From NCBI GenBank assembly GCA_963573385.1, contig CAUYLG010021568.1, positions 1 to 64,000 on the forward strand: a DNA stretch of 64,000 nt, read 5' to 3'. Positions 34,467 through 48,319 of this stretch are shown piece by piece. The stretch's first letter is position 1. Each line of letters starts with the position of its first letter. The DNA comes from Cacajao melanocephalus (Eukaryota; Chordata; Mammalia; Primates; Pitheciidae). The notes beneath the pieces were generated by a model that was not told the origin of the DNA, did no database searches, and worked only from the letters and a program-made list of their open reading frames with translations. Made by a program: the position numbers and the translations under genes.

Positions 34467-35474
34467 ACAACTAAAAAAAATTGGAGGAATAGAATATAAT
34501 ATGTGAAGAGTGATTTTTCTTATCCACTGGATTAGGAAAAGAACAGTAAACAAGATTTGTGAGCTTAGACTCATTGTAGGCCTCTCCTTAAACAAATGTC
34601 GCTGAGGATCCATAATGTGTACTTCAGAAAAGAAAATATTTTTAAGAAATGACACCCGTCCTGAGTTTTGCAAGAAAAGCATCCACCTCTTTGCATGTGA
34701 AATGTTTGTCACCTCCTTTCACTAAAGATATTATTGGACTTCTACAGGAGAGGTAGAATTTATCATTTAGCACAAGATATATATTTTGGTTTCCAAGAAA
34801 GTATTTGGATTGTAACAAGCTCTGATCTTTTAAAATAAGCCTATGTATCAACGTACAAATAAGAGTTTTCTCAGACATTCTTGGATCTCTAAATGCCTAA
34901 AGAAATGGTTCTCAAGGGTAACACATACACATTTAAGAGTAACATCCTATTTGTATACATCACCTGGGGCCTGAGAGATGCCACATAGGCCCCAGCTGAC
35001 TAAGACCTTTATCCATCTAGCAGTTACCTACTGCAGTGAACCTTAGATCTCAGATAAATGAAGGTTTAAGATGAATTTTTACTTCTGAGTTTTCATCCAA
35101 CTACTTCTAGCTGACTGGCATTCTCTACTTTGGAAAGTTTTCAGATTTTAACCATAGGTGGGTGTGGTAGATAAAGATGAGAGAGCTGACAGATTTGTGT
35201 GGGAAAGCACATGCTATCTGTCAGACTATCTTTATAAAGTGGAAAAAGGCACTTTATAAATGAGAAAATCTGACTCAAAAAGTATATGGATTAAACATGT
35301 AAATCTTACTGGTTTTGTTTCTCTGGAGAACCTTGACTAATACAGATGTCTGTTAGATGTTAGGTTCTGAAATGTAGTACTTGCTTGTTTGAATATGAGT
35401 AAGATTCCAGAACTTCATTCTGATTTATTATCTCATTAAAACAACCCTGAAGTACATCAGTCCTTGTCCTTTCC
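34467..35474. other. Unassigned sequence with a short LTR-like end
   Basis: 34467-34487 is the candidate right target duplication of the large L1. 'ttttgtttctctggagaacc' with 'ttgactaatacag' at 35312-35344 is the end of an ERVL/MaLR-type LTR, but no matching upstream part was recognised. The rest is unassigned. Confidence 0.45.
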
Positions 35475-35590
35475 ATCACTGGCATTTATGAAGCATAGAC
35501 TAGGGGTCAAGTCCTATCCTAGTCTTTACAGGAAAGCAAAAGCATCATTCCTATGTTTGTAGAACTTATACTCTATATCATTTCCCACAA
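35475..35590 (-). mobile_element. L2 3' fragment, reverse
   Basis: 'catttatgaagcatagacta', 'agtcctatcctagtctttac', 'aggaaagcaaaagcatcatt' and 'ttgtagaacttatactctat' follow the reverse L2 terminus. Confidence 0.6.
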
Positions 35591-36269
35591 ATACACGATC
35601 CCTTTATGCTGGGTTTTGTCATGGCTAAACCACTTCGTCCAAATTATTCACTGGGAATATAAAAAGTGGTTGGAGACCTCAAAGATATTTATTTCAATAT
35701 TTTCCTTCTCTTCTTACATTACCTGAGGACTTTCATCTTCTGCATGTCTTTTTATTTTGTTCTGAAAGGTGCTTTTATCTGGACATCAAAGATATCACTT
35801 CACCTACAGCAGGTTATAGTTAATAATAACATCTCTCTTTGAATATCCTTCAGTAGTGATCAGAGATCAAGAATTAAAGTGCAATGGACTTAGATTCTTA
35901 AGCACCAAAACATTTTAAGGGTCAAGGATTTTTTCAACACTGATATTACACACACTAAAAATTTGGATGTGTATGTTTTGTGTAGAAGGGAAGGGAATAA
36001 TGCCCACCAATGATTAGAAAGTTAGTCCACTGTGCAAGTCTTGACTGTTTTATCTTCCAATCTAATCATTTGTTTAATTGATATTAGTTACATTTTTAGG
36101 GTGCTTAAATGATTCAAGTGTGTATTTGTTAACTTCCAAGTGGACCACTGGTCTGATTTAAGTTTTGGTGGAACAATTTTAAACATATTATCTATTAGAA
36201 TGAGGACAGAACAACAGTATGATCACAGTCTAATGTATGCTGTTGGCTAATTGAGCCTTAGCTGCCACC
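35591..36269. other. Unassigned sequence
   Basis: No gene or repeat family was recognised. Confidence 0.4.
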
Positions 36270-36640
36270 TGAGTCTCCATGCCTTTTCTACTGATGACTC
36301 CTCTGCCTGGAATCTGCTAGCCTCAACCTTCACCTGGCAGTCTCCTTGCTATTGAGACATCAGATAAAATGTTGTCAATTTAGCAAGGCTTTCTCTGGCC
36401 AATCTAAGTATTCTCCATCCCCACACAAGGACACTGTATGAAATCAGTGTCTTATTTTACTCCTAACACTCATCACTACCTGATTTTTTTTTTTACTTTG
36501 TTGTGTTCTTTTTAAGAAAATTAAAACCTTGTGAGTACAGAAATTGTACCTTATTGACTCGTGTATCCCAAAGTTTTGAAATGGCACTTAACACATAGGA
36601 AATGCTCAATCAGGGAATAAATGAATGAAATCATATACAA
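36270..36640 (+). mobile_element. L2 3' end, forward
   Basis: 'ctcctctgcctggaatctgc', 'acctggcagtctccttgcta', 'gcaaggctttctctggccaa', 'taacactcatcactacctga', 'ccttgtgagtacagaaattg' and 'aaatgctcaatcagggaata' with the end 'aaatgaatgaaa' give the complete L2 3' UTR order. Confidence 0.9.
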
Positions 36641-38149
36641 AAACTGTATGTTTTGCATATAGTTTTAGTGTTTACAACTTATTGGGTCTGAAAAAGCCAA
36701 TTCAATGCATTCATTTTTTATTAACCTAATTTGTACGTATCAACTGTTGAATTATCCAACAAAATCTTCTTCAGCTTCTCTTCAAATTACTCCAAAATTG
36801 CAAGAATCATATGCAGAGTTATTCTACAAAACAAACAAACAAAAAAACTCTACAAATCTAATGCAAACCTATGAGGAAAGATAACATTATACTAAACTTT
36901 CTTTTGTGCCTTTAAAAAAAAATCAGTATAAAACAGAGCTGACCTAAGCAATAAATTGGTTTTTTGTTTTGCTTTAAATTTCTACTATGTGCTAGAACTA
37001 TGGGGTGAGAAAAAGGTGGGAGAAAATACTCAGATGAAACTCACATAATCTCTCACTGCCAGGCCTGAGCAGTTGAATAAGAGACTGAACAGAGAAATCA
37101 GTTACCTCTACATTTAATGATATCAGAGTTAAACTGAAGACATCAGCTACAGACAATTTGTGCTCCTCTCACTTAGTGATTAGTATCAATAATAGTAAAG
37201 GTACAACAGTTATATCTGAGAGTTACTTGTGTTTAACTTGACTCATATTAAAGAAATGAAGGCAAGTCTTAAATAAAAGCCACAGTGAAGTAAAAGAACA
37301 ATCAGAAAACCATGCATGCATTTTTTTTTTAACTTTCATATACCTAATGGTCTGTTTAAAAACTCTACCTCAATGAAAAACATAGATCCACAAACATTCC
37401 CAAATATAATTTCTAAAATCAGTTTTTTAGACTTATAAACACTCCATGCACACACATATGCATTTTCTAATACCTAATGACAGACTTGATACTCTAGAAC
37501 TTGGAACTTTTGATACTGGTGTGTCATTATTTTATTGCACTTTGACAAGGTGAAGAAGGTAAGTTCTGGGATTATACTATACTACATCTGCAAGGCACAC
37601 TTTCATATGCAGTGATGACTGTTTAAACTTTTGGTTATTATACAGTATGTGAAGCATCTAAGAAGGCTGTTTTTTTCCATTAATGGCAAATCCTTTGAAT
37701 AAATTAAATGTGCCCAACTCATTTAATTTTTGAAAATAATTCTAATGAGAAAAAAATATGTAATATAAAAGCAAATCTATTTTCCCCACTTGAGAAATCA
37801 ATGGAAACCACAAAATTTTAAAATAACCACTTTTATTATGCCTGATTTTTTCTTTAGCGATTCTCTTGTGCTATCCACTTTACTGAAGGAAGTCAAAGCA
37901 GCAGGTTGAGCTATCTTTTTAGGAGTGATTTACATGAGAGGGCAATGCAAGGAAGAACATCACTCTTTTTGGTGATTTCAGAAATACAGCAGGCAAATTC
38001 CATGTCTAGCCTTCAGTAAATATTAATGCCATTTGGATGACAAGTAAAATATCCTTGAAGGGTCCATGACCAGAGAAAGCACCATTAGATCTAAAAAGTG
38101 GTTTTACCCGTTGATATCTAGCCATCAAATGAAAAAAGATTTCTACTAA
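36641..38149. other. Unassigned AT-rich sequence, perhaps one L2 scrap
   Basis: 'ttctactatgtgctagaact' at 36979-36998 may be a reverse L2 fragment. Otherwise I recognise nothing over 1.5 kb. A T-run lies at 37321-37331. Confidence 0.4.
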
Positions 38150-39060
38150 TTCATCTGTTCATTCCACCAGTATTTTGGGGGTATCTATTGAATAACAAGC
38201 AGAAAGTGGTCTTCAGTGGGATACTCAGGGCTGACATTCTACATGTGTAACAACTAAGGCACAGGGATACTGACACAGGGCAGACCTGTAACAGTGCCAG
38301 GGCAGATTCTGGGGGCTTGTTAGTCCTTCTGCTGTTGGACCATGAGGAAATCTGGGGAGCCTTGGGTAGGTTCAGGGCAGTGGAGTGGTGGTACAGTCTT
38401 GGGCAGCTTGGAAGAGCATCTGTTTGCCAAGGAGTGAGGAAATATTTCAACATTCTAGCAACTCATAAAGTCATTAAGAAGCAGAGAGGAGGTGTACTGA
38501 CCCCAGACTGCGGGCTTGTGAATGTAGGAGTCAGTGTGCAGGTAAAAGAACAAGGCAAGAAAGCTCCTGAAACATCTAAGGAGAGGGAGTGGTCAGCAGA
38601 TGACTCCAACCCCTACTGTAAATTCAACTTTTTACCTTTAAAGTCAAATGCAACCTTCAAAAACCTCAAATTGAAAATAACCCAGACTGGACCTAGAAGC
38701 GCAAGTATATGACTTACGGGCAAAGATTGAAGCATACTGTCTGAGGGGAACCAGAGCCATAAAGTGCTGGTGCAATCTGAATGGGAGGCAGGGAGGAGCG
38801 AAAGAAGGCTGGAGAGCTGGGAGGTGACCAGATGGTAGGTGCTCTTCTGCACCTTGTTACAGACGGCTTGGGCTCCACCAAGTCATGCTAGAAAGCCATG
38901 GGAGGGCTTAAAACAGCAAAATGACATGCTTAGATAAGTATTTTCAACAGTTTACTCTGGCTTCTATGCGGGAGTTTGCTTGAGGTGCAAAATGCTGAAG
39001 GCTGGAAGGCTAAATAGGAATAAGTGCAATCAGTAGTGAATACCCTGCACTTGTCTAAAG
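38150..39060 (-). mobile_element. L2 pieces, reverse, patchy
   Basis: 38770-39060 follows L2 in reverse: 'gagctgggaggtgaccagat', 'ggagggcttaaaacagcaaa', 'atgacatgcttagataagta' and 'agtttactctggcttctatg'. 38150-38300 looks like a reverse L2 terminus ('ttcattccaccagtattttg', 'acacagggcagacc'). The middle is unassigned; the forward frame 38317-38712 (131 codons) there has no known domain. Confidence 0.55.
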
Positions 39061-39124
39061 CTCCATAGCAAGATCTATGACCATGATCAAAGCTAGTTAT
39101 GGTGGCTCAAACCACAAGAAGAGA

Positions 39125-39765
39125 TGAGGACTTTGGAAAATAATCTAGCAGTTCTTCAAAGTAGTCTTCATTGGCTAGATATAGAATTACCACATGACCC
39201 AGCAATTTTACTCTGAAGTATATGCACAAGAGAAATAAAAACATATGTACACACGAAACTCTACATGAACATTTACTTTAGCATTATGTATAACAGCCAA
39301 AAAGTGGAACAACTCAAATGGCCATCAACTGATGAACAGCAAAGTAGAATGTGGTACACATGTACAAGGGAAAAGTATTTAGTCATAAAACAAATGAAGT
39401 ATCGATACATGCTACAACGTGGATGAACCTTAAAAATAATGGTGCTAAGTGAAAGAGGCCAGTCACAAAGGGCCATATATTGTATGATTCCATTTGTCTG
39501 AAATATTCAGGATAGGCAAATCTATGGAGACAGAAAGTGGATTAGTAGTTGCTTAGGACTGGGGGAGGGGAGAAAGGATGGAGAGATTGGGGAGTGATAA
39601 CTAAGGGGCACAAGATTTCTTCTTGGGTGAATGAAAACATTCTGAAGTGGACTGTGTGATCGAGGCATGACTCTGAATACACTAAAAGACATTGAATTAT
39701 ATACTTCCAACAAATGAATTGTACAGTATGAGAATTATATCTCAACAAAGCTGTTTACAAAAAGT
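39125..39765 (+). mobile_element. L1 3' end (L1MC/L1ME type), forward, truncated
   Basis: ORF2 C-terminal text ('accacatgacccagcaattt', 'caaatggccatcaactgatg', 'agtgaaagaggccagtcaca') leads into a 3' UTR ('gtatgattccatttgtctga', 'ggataggcaaatctatggag', 'gagaattatatctcaacaaa'). Its 3' UTR type differs from the L1MA and L1PB copies elsewhere in the window. It is broken throughout. Confidence 0.9.
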
Positions 39766-40356
39766 GTGGACAATAGTTCTTTCCACAATAACAAAAACAA
39801 CAGCAACAATGTAAAATGGCCTTACGGTGGCAACTTGGGGAATTAAGCAGCAAGAGGAATAAGAAATGCCCCTAAAAGAGACAAAGAAAAAAATAACTGG
39901 AAAAGTTTGGGAATGGAGAGGAGAGAGCAAAAGGAGCGAAAGATGGCTAAATATACAGTGGCTCATGTTTTATTGGGAAAGTGAAATTATATCCATACTT
40001 ATGAAACAGTAAGGAAACCAAAGTATCCAGTTTCTTCAAAAGATCAAAGAAAGATTCTTTACTGAACTTCAGGCAAAGTTAAAGTAAATGTCAGCTCAAG
40101 AACATCTCACAGGAGAGGGATAGCCGTGGGGGCAAAAATCAAGTTATTGGCTTTGTATTTTTCTTTATCTGAAGTAAGTTTTATCAATTTTGTCAAGTGC
40201 ACTGGATAAACGTAACTCAAAAAACTACCTGACTGAAGCATGTTCTCCTAGATGGTTCATCATACTTGGTCTTCATTTAGCCTCTGTCAAGAGTATTTAC
40301 CTAACCTGCCAAATAAGGGTACATAGCAGAGCAGGGCTCTGCAGTATTTTTGTGAG
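39766..40356. other. Unassigned sequence
   Basis: No gene or repeat family was recognised. A forward frame at 40190-40393 overlaps the start of the following LTR and has no domain. Confidence 0.4.
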
Positions 40357-41190
<834 letters not shown>

Positions 41191-41431
41191 ATGTATCTCC
41201 CACCTCCCACCTCTTGGAATCTTTGAGGTAAATGAGGTGGGATGGGCTGCTGACAGCAAGTACATAAGCAAAGCACCAGTGCTTCGTTTCCACCAAGAAG
41301 AGACATAAAATGGGGAGTGAGAGAGACAGGTGGCAGCAACAACTGGCTTGTACATATGCTGGGGTAAAATTTAAAATTATTTTGGTAGCTAACAACCAAT
41401 AAGATATGGATCCCAGACCCAGCTTATTTTT
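41191..41431. other. Unassigned sequence
   Basis: Three overlapping reverse frames lie here (within 41033-41399). They have no domain and overlap the LTR end. No repeat was recognised. Confidence 0.4.
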
Positions 41432-41805
41432 CAGTGTATTAGTTTTCTAGGGCTGCTGCAACAAAATGTCTCTGCCTGGGTGGCTTAAACAGAGATGTAT
41501 TTTCTCACAGTCCTGGAGGCTAGAAGTCCAAGATCAAAGTGTTGGCAGTGTTGGTTTCTTCTGAGGCCTCTCTCCTTGGCTTGTAGATGGCTGTCTTCTC
41601 TCTGTGTCCCTCTGTGGCCAAATTTCCTCCTCTTAAAAGGACCCCAGTCATACTGGATTATCACCCACCCTAATGACTTCATTTTAGTTTAATTACCTTT
41701 TTAAAGGTCTTACTTTCAAATACACTCGCGTTCTGCAATGCTGGGGGTTAGGACTTCAACATATGGATTTTTGGGAAGGGGGACACAATCAGCTAAGTGC
41801 AAGGA
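41432..41805 (-). mobile_element. MLT1-type (MLT1A-like) MaLR LTR, reverse
   Basis: 'gtattagttttctagggctg', 'gtcctggaggctagaagtcc', 'tctgaggcctctctccttgg', 'cttaaaaggaccccagtcat', 'ggggttaggacttcaacata' and 'gggggacacaatcagctaag' are the reverse complement of an MLT1A-like LTR, whose sense strand starts with the 'gggctgaattgtgtccccc' pattern. Confidence 0.82.
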
Positions 41806-42554
41806 ATTAGAATTTCATGGTAAGAATTATTCAATCAATAAATTATTTTACTGTCTTTAAATTTATTGGAGGAAAATTCCAGGACCTGTTTTGGTTTTGC
41901 TTTGTTTTAATAAAGTTAATCTAACCTGTGCTTAAAAATTAGGTGTCTCACAATATTCAGTCCATTCTGAGAACTGCTGGTGGGCAATGTCGCTGTCAAT
42001 TATTTCCCTTTGCCCTACTGAGACACTCGGGCTCCTTGGTGGTAATGGAGAAACAGATAGAGTTGCTTTTCCAGATCTCAATGTTGTCAGAGTTGCCTTT
42101 GACAATAAGGAAGGAAACCCTGCCTTTCTTGCACTACTTTTGCATAACTCTCAACTCTGAGGCACTGCAAGCAGGAGAGCAGGGGCAAGAGAGAAACGTC
42201 AAGGCTGAGCATGGGAGAAACACAACTGTTATAAAAGCCAGGGTATGCCCCTGAAAATGTGAAGTAAGGAGACTGGGCTTGATTTTAACAGACTTGATTC
42301 TGTTCATGCAGCTTGAGTTTGATACTTAAGACTTTTCCCTTACCTACGGGATCAAAAGATTGTGATAGTTAATAATATAACTCTAGAGTTAAAACTAATT
42401 AATGTTCCTGGCTGTGATCATGAAATAAAAAGGAGGGGCCAAGTTTTGGTTTTATGATGTCAGATGCATAAGTCTAGTACATTCCTTATCATCTTCACTC
42501 AATTTTTTTTCTTTTTCGTCATTATAGTTATACTTCTAACATAATTTATGATTT
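41806..42554. other. Unassigned sequence
   Basis: The forward frame at 41943-42254 (103 codons) has no recognisable domain. No repeat family was recognised. Confidence 0.4.
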
Positions 42555-42724
42555 CTTTACTTATTTCACTTACTCTTTATCTCTCTATATGATACTAAAA
42601 TGTAAATTCCTCTAGGATAGGAATCTCTGTCTGTTTTACTCCTTGATTTATCCCAAGCACCTAAAACAGAACTGGTCCCAGAGTAATCACTCAGCAAAGG
42701 TTGGTTGAATGAATGAATGAATAG
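42555..42724 (+). mobile_element. L2 3' end, forward
   Basis: 'atttcacttactctttatct', 'aattcctctaggataggaat', 'ctctgtctgttttactcctt', 'tttatcccaagcacctaaaa' and the end 'gaatgaatgaatgaatag' match the L2 terminus with its short terminal repeat. Confidence 0.9.
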
Positions 42725-43479
42725 ATTTCATCAAATCAAGCAAACTGATTTTTTAAAACATGCATTCCAAAATTCTAATTACTTAAGTGTGTTGTCCCTT
42801 GAGATTGTCACCTTGGGGACTCTAGGCTTATTCCAATTATGCTATTACTCAAAAATATTTAGACTTTTTAAAGCCCCAGTTTATGAGCTACACAAGAAAT
42901 TAGTCTTATTACCTTATAGCTACGGTTTTCACTATAAACATCATTTTTCAATGTGATTATCTATTTTCTTTATTGAAGTTTGTTCCAAATGACTTTTAGT
43001 TCTTTTCTCAAGTCAAACTCCTCCAGAAAGGATGAAGATTTATGACAATTCCATAGAGAATTAACAACAGCAAAAATATCTCATTACACAATCACCAGAA
43101 CTGAAGAAAGAGAGCCCCAGTAACATTGTATAACATCTCTTGCTTCTCAAGAGGAATTTGGATAATCACATTTGACAGTGTGTTCTTTTATATCTGCGTG
43201 TTTTACCAGCACTTGCTGATTTAATAAATTTTTAAAATCAAGTGCACTGGTATAGTTAGGACACTCAGCACAACAGGAGGCAAAGCCATGAAAAATTAGC
43301 AAAGTGACACTTCTTTGTATTTCAGAAGGCTATCTTTTACAAATGACTATTTTTTTCCAATACAGAAATATTAAGTGCTAAATGGAGAAAACTTGGAAAA
43401 TGCATAAAACATCAGAGAAATGTTCTGATAGAATTCCCATATGCATAAATGATTGTTAGGAAGGCCAGATGGCTGCAGC
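42725..43479. other. Unassigned AT-rich sequence
   Basis: No gene or repeat family was recognised. Confidence 0.4.
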
Positions 43480-43880
43480 TTCATCTCAGGCACAGTCGCC
43501 TTCTTACAGATCCCTGACCGGTCGGCTCTGCAGTCCTGCGACCTCAGCACTTAGGCAAACTGCTTTATCCTCTGCCAGGTGTGCTGTCCCCCACTGTCCC
43601 TCCTTTCACCTGGTAGTGCCATCTCACCAAGGAGATCCCAGTTCTAACGTCGCTTCCTGGGGGGAGCCTGCTCTCACTAATGGGAAGAAGTCTCATGAGC
43701 TTTGGCTTTGTAGCATGTATCACAGTGAGGGGTTATATATTGGGTGACTGCTTGATTCATACTTTTCTCTTTACTAATCTATGTAAAATGAGGGCAGAGA
43801 TTATGGATGTTTTGCTCACCATAGTCCCTCAAGTTCCTAGTGCTGACCCCCAGTCCCCACTCAATAACTACATTCCTTCA
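43480..43880 (+). mobile_element. L2 3' end, forward
   Basis: Landmarks include 'ctgctttatcctctgccagg', 'cctttcacctggtagtgcca', 'cttcctggggggagcctgct', 'taaaatgagggcagagatta' and 'cctagtgctgacccccagtc'. Forward frames at 43469-43747 and 43680-43964 lie inside it and are chance frames. Confidence 0.65.
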
Positions 43881-44128
43881 TTCTACACTCACATCTCAAG
43901 TGCTAATCATTTGCTAGAACCAGGTGAGGAGCTAGATTCTGACCAAGCTCTTTCACTATCCTGAAGAACTCATGAAAAATGATCATATCTAGGTCCCCGG
44001 TCCCCTTAAGGAAGTCCTGAGGTGATTTAAGATTTGATCATATGTACATTCATTTTTAAGCTTTTTATGAGAGACAATATAAAAAATGTTCATTAGAATA
44101 ATATTTGTATAACTTTTACAAAACCATA

Positions 44129-44437
44129 TAGTAGCTCTCCTTTATCTACAGGGGATATGTTTCAAGACCCCCACTGGATGCCGGGAACCATGGATAGCAC
44201 TGAAATCTCTGTTCTTTCCTATACAGAGATACCTATCATAAAGTTTAATTTATAAATTAAGAGATTAGCAATAACTAATAATAAAATGGAACCATAACAA
44301 TACACTGTAATAAACATTACATTAATGTAGTCTTTCTTAAAATATCTTACTGTACTGTACTCACCTATTTTTGAACTCTGGTTAACTATGGGTGACAAAC
44401 TATGGAAAGTGAAGCCACAGATAAGCAGAGACTACTG
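44129..44437 (-). mobile_element. MER2 (Tigger-type DNA transposon), reverse
   Basis: The ends are inverted: 'tagtagctctcctttatcta' at the left and 'cagataagcagagactactg' at the right. TA flanks both sides (44127-44128 and 44438-44439). Inside, 'tcaagacccccactggatgc', 'cataaagtttaatttataaa' and 'tcttactgtactgtactcac' match MER2. At 309 bp it is slightly shorter than the roughly 345-bp consensus. It is nonautonomous and noncoding. Confidence 0.9.
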
Positions 44438-44845
44438 TAGTAAAAAACCTATTGTCTGCAATTAAGTTCCATGTAGTAAGTTTCTTTTATGGAAAAACAA
44501 AAAAAAGGTTTGTTCTCCAGAATTTTTCTCCTTCCTACTTGAATAAGAACTGTACAAAACCCAAATGTTCACTTTTTCTTGGCTACAGAGAAGGTTGGAC
44601 CAAAGTTGACCTTCTTATTTTAATAATTAGTGCATCCTTGGCACTTCCTTTTCATCTGTCTGTCTGATCTTCTGAATTGATTCTTGTTCTACTCTTCAAT
44701 TACCTTGGATCTTCATGTTTTAATACAATGAGATACTTCAAATCTATTCTATACATAGGTGAGATTGGAAACAGTAAATATTCATCAGATCATTATTTTT
44801 CCAATGTTAAGTGTTTTAATCATTGAAGTAAGTTTATGCTTTTTG

Positions 44846-45144
<299 letters not shown>

Positions 45145-45294
45145 AATCTCTATTTTTCATATCTTGAGTTATTAAATATGATTCCACTAAAAACATTTGA
45201 ATATTTTATCTGGCCCAAATTCTAATATATGTACAAATGTTCATACATCATAGGCAAGATTACATATAAAATAATGGCATACAGTGTATCAGTA

Positions 45295-45710
45295 TTGCCG
45301 TGAAACAAACCATTCTGGCTTAGGGGTTTAAAACAACAATCACCTTATTAGCTCAAGAATTCAGTGGGCTGGCAATTTGGGGTGGATTCAGCCAGTCAAT
45401 TCTTTTGCTGACTCACTCACTCATGCAGCTGCAGTCCTTCTGCCTTTCAGGTGGGGCAGGATGGCCTACAAAGGCCTCACTCCCTTCTGTTGGTGCTGGC
45501 TATCATCTTGGCCACAGGTCTCCAGCAGTCTAGCCATGGCTTCTTTGTAGAAAAGCTGGGTTCCAAAAGCAGCAAGAGAAACAGAGCTCCTGAGCTAAAG
45601 TGCCATTCGAGGCTCTGCTTGCAACACTTTGCTAATATCCTATTGGTCAAAGGAAATCACATGACCAAGCTCAGCGTCAGAGTGGGACAATGATACAGGT
45701 AGGCTTGATT
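45295..45710 (-). mobile_element. MLT1-type MaLR LTR, reverse
   Basis: 'ttaggggtttaaaacaacaa', 'cttattagctcaagaattca', 'ggctggcaatttggggtgga', 'catgcagctgcagtccttct', 'gcaggatggcctacaaaggc' and 'ctattggtcaaaggaaatca' are the reverse-strand MLT1 order. The forward frame 45451-45693 (80 codons) begins with a signal-peptide-like stretch but lies inside the LTR; I regard it as chance. Confidence 0.78.
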
Positions 45711-46317
45711 AATTGGAAGCTATTACTGTAATAATTTGCTACAAAGGACAATAAATTAATTAAAATAATCTTTCTTCTCAGTTTTCAAAATACATTTGAA
45801 GTTACTGCTTTTGACCAAATAATAGGCAATCCCTGGACAGCAATTGTGGTTTATTACAACCCTTAAGTTCCATTGCTCTTCAAGGATCTCAATTCACTGT
45901 GGCCTAATGGCCAAAAAAAAAAAAAAAAAAAAACCATCTTTTTCCAGATCAGGAAAAAAAAACGAGTCAGATTCAGATACTGAGGTATGTGAAAATCAGT
46001 ATTTCATTAGATCAGGCATAGTTCCAATACCAGTATAAAAAAAAATCTGAAAGAAATTATGTTTGCAAAACAAATATGGAGACAGTTTCTATAACTCCAG
46101 AAAAATATAGTAGATAATAAAAATACATATTCTCAACTTTTCAATCAGGGACCATAAACACCAACAAATCACAAATAAAGAAAGAAAAATAATACACGAT
46201 GGTGGCAAACTGAGAATATTAATGACAACTATGACTTATTGTTTATAATCTCAATCCAAAAAGGCCTGTACAATAAACCAGTTCTCAAGTCAAATGAAAC
46301 ATCATTGGGTTTAGTAA
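45711..46317. other. Unassigned sequence with a 21-base A-run
   Basis: 45913-45933 is an uninterrupted run of about 21 A preceded by the short palindrome TGGCCTAATGGCCA. It looks like a retrotransposon tail, but I do not recognise the sequence before it. Confidence 0.5.
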
Positions 46318-46930
<613 letters not shown>

Positions 46931-47099
46931 AAGGATAATAGTATTCTGGTTCAATAAACTGAAAAAAACTATAGCAAAAATCGGTTTATTGTTCCAAATA
47001 AGTTCATTAAACATTATACATTTCAGAGAATTACAAGCAAATGTATTGAGAGCCAACTCTGGCATCCACTTGGAAGCTTACAATTAGAGTGGATTTCAA

Positions 47100-47410
47100 T
47101 GTAATTTAAGTAGGTTTTAAAATCTGTCCCTAACTTTATTATCCTCATCTCATGCATAGCATCAGCATTCTACCTTCCAAGACATTGAAGCACTTGCTTC
47201 CTTTTCATGTACATGTCTTGGTAATCATTATTTCTAAGCCTTGGTATCCCCTCCCTCTCTTTTCAACCTGACCCACTTGTTTTATTTCTGAAGACCTAAT
47301 GAAATATCACTCCTCTGTGAATCCTTCCCTAACACCCGCAAGAAGAAATAACCTGCTCCTGTGTACTCTCACAACATTTTACTTCCTTTGTCTTCCCAGA
47401 CAATTTTTTT
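47100..47410 (+). mobile_element. L2 fragment, forward
   Basis: 'ctgacccacttgttttattt', 'agacctaatgaaatatcact', 'cctctgtgaatccttcccta' and 'actctcacaacattttactt' follow the L2 3' UTR order. The terminus is missing. Confidence 0.65.
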
Positions 47411-47527
47411 AAATCCTTTGGGCTGGTTTCTTAAGCAAATGGCTCTATCCATTCAGGAAGGGTTCAAGTTTGGTACCTCTCGTTCGTGATGAGGTGTTAA
47501 GTTAAGCTATCTGCTCAATTACATAAA

Positions 47528-47700
47528 AGACAAATAGGGATGAAGAAGGAGAGGAAAAGGAAGATGGAAAATGGGAAGTTGGAGACAGAGATGAAGCAGG
47601 GAGGAAAAAAGTTGGGAACAAAGATAAATCAAGGGGGAGGGAAGTGGGGAAGGGAAGAAATCTTTGAGGAAGTCTAAAAGAAAGAAGAGTGAGAGAAGCA
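47528..47700 (+). repeat. Purine-rich (GA-rich) tract
   Basis: About 170 bp are dominated by G and A on the forward strand ('gaagaaggagaggaaaagga', 'gggggagggaagtggggaag'), with few pyrimidines. It is low-complexity sequence, not a gene. Confidence 0.85.
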
Positions 47701-47714
47701 GCTCTAGCTCACAA

Positions 47715-47940
47715 TAGAGCTTACAATGTGTCCTACTCTATGTCACCTTTTTTAATCATTACAATAATTTTATACGGTAAATACTATTAGTATTTCTAGT
47801 TTACAGATGAAGAAACAGACAAGGAGGTTTGTGTGCCTGGTCCAGAATCTCACAATTAGAAAGAGGCACAGCAAGAGCACTAATAAGGGTCTATAGGCCT
47901 TCGAGCCAGAGCAATAGCCACTACATCTCCCTGCCTCACA
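47715..47940 (-). mobile_element. MIR SINE, reverse
   Basis: 'acaatgtgtcctactctatg', 'ttaatcattacaataatttt', 'tagtttacagatgaagaaac', 'gtccagaatctcacaattag' and 'agagcaatagccactacatc' are reverse MIR in order. Confidence 0.85.
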
Positions 47941-48319
47941 TTGGTCTGCCTTTCAGTCAACAAAGAGTAATTTCAGACTGTTGCCTGGAACTATCTCCTG
48001 ATCAATTTCATCAAGACCACAATGTAGAAAAATCGTATTTTGTAAAGGTTATTTGTGAAGTATATCCCACCCACTCATCTAGACAGGCTAGGTTTAAAAT
48101 CTCAACAATGAAAAGAATCGCTAAGGTATTTGACTTACTTATTTTCAGCTTATAGCAGAAATTCTTTCCTGAATTCCTTCAGTGTGATGCCCCCTGCTTA
48201 CCTTCAGAGATGTTATAAGCAACAGCCTTATGAAATCTAGTGCTGTATTTGTTGCTGGCTTTTTGCTTAGGACCTAGAGCCTCACAAGGGGAGGCAGAGA
48301 GCATTGCTCCGGGGGGAGG
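47941..48319. other. Unassigned sequence
   Basis: The forward frame at 47829-48155 (108 codons) begins inside the MIR and has no domain. No repeat was recognised. Confidence 0.4.

Noticed and set aside
35305..35345. Complete ERVL/MaLR-type LTR ending here
   Set aside because: Only the last 40 bases match an LTR end. The upstream sequence does not, so I did not call a full element.
38317..38712. 131-codon forward frame
   Set aside because: It lies between L2 fragments in partly unassigned DNA. No domain, and nothing beyond length supports a gene.
45451..45693. 80-codon frame with a hydrophobic, signal-peptide-like start
   Set aside because: It lies within a reverse MLT1-type LTR and is best explained by chance.
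45913..45933. A-run considered as the tail of a processed pseudogene
   Set aside because: No recognisable coding or UTR sequence precedes it, and no matching target duplication was found.
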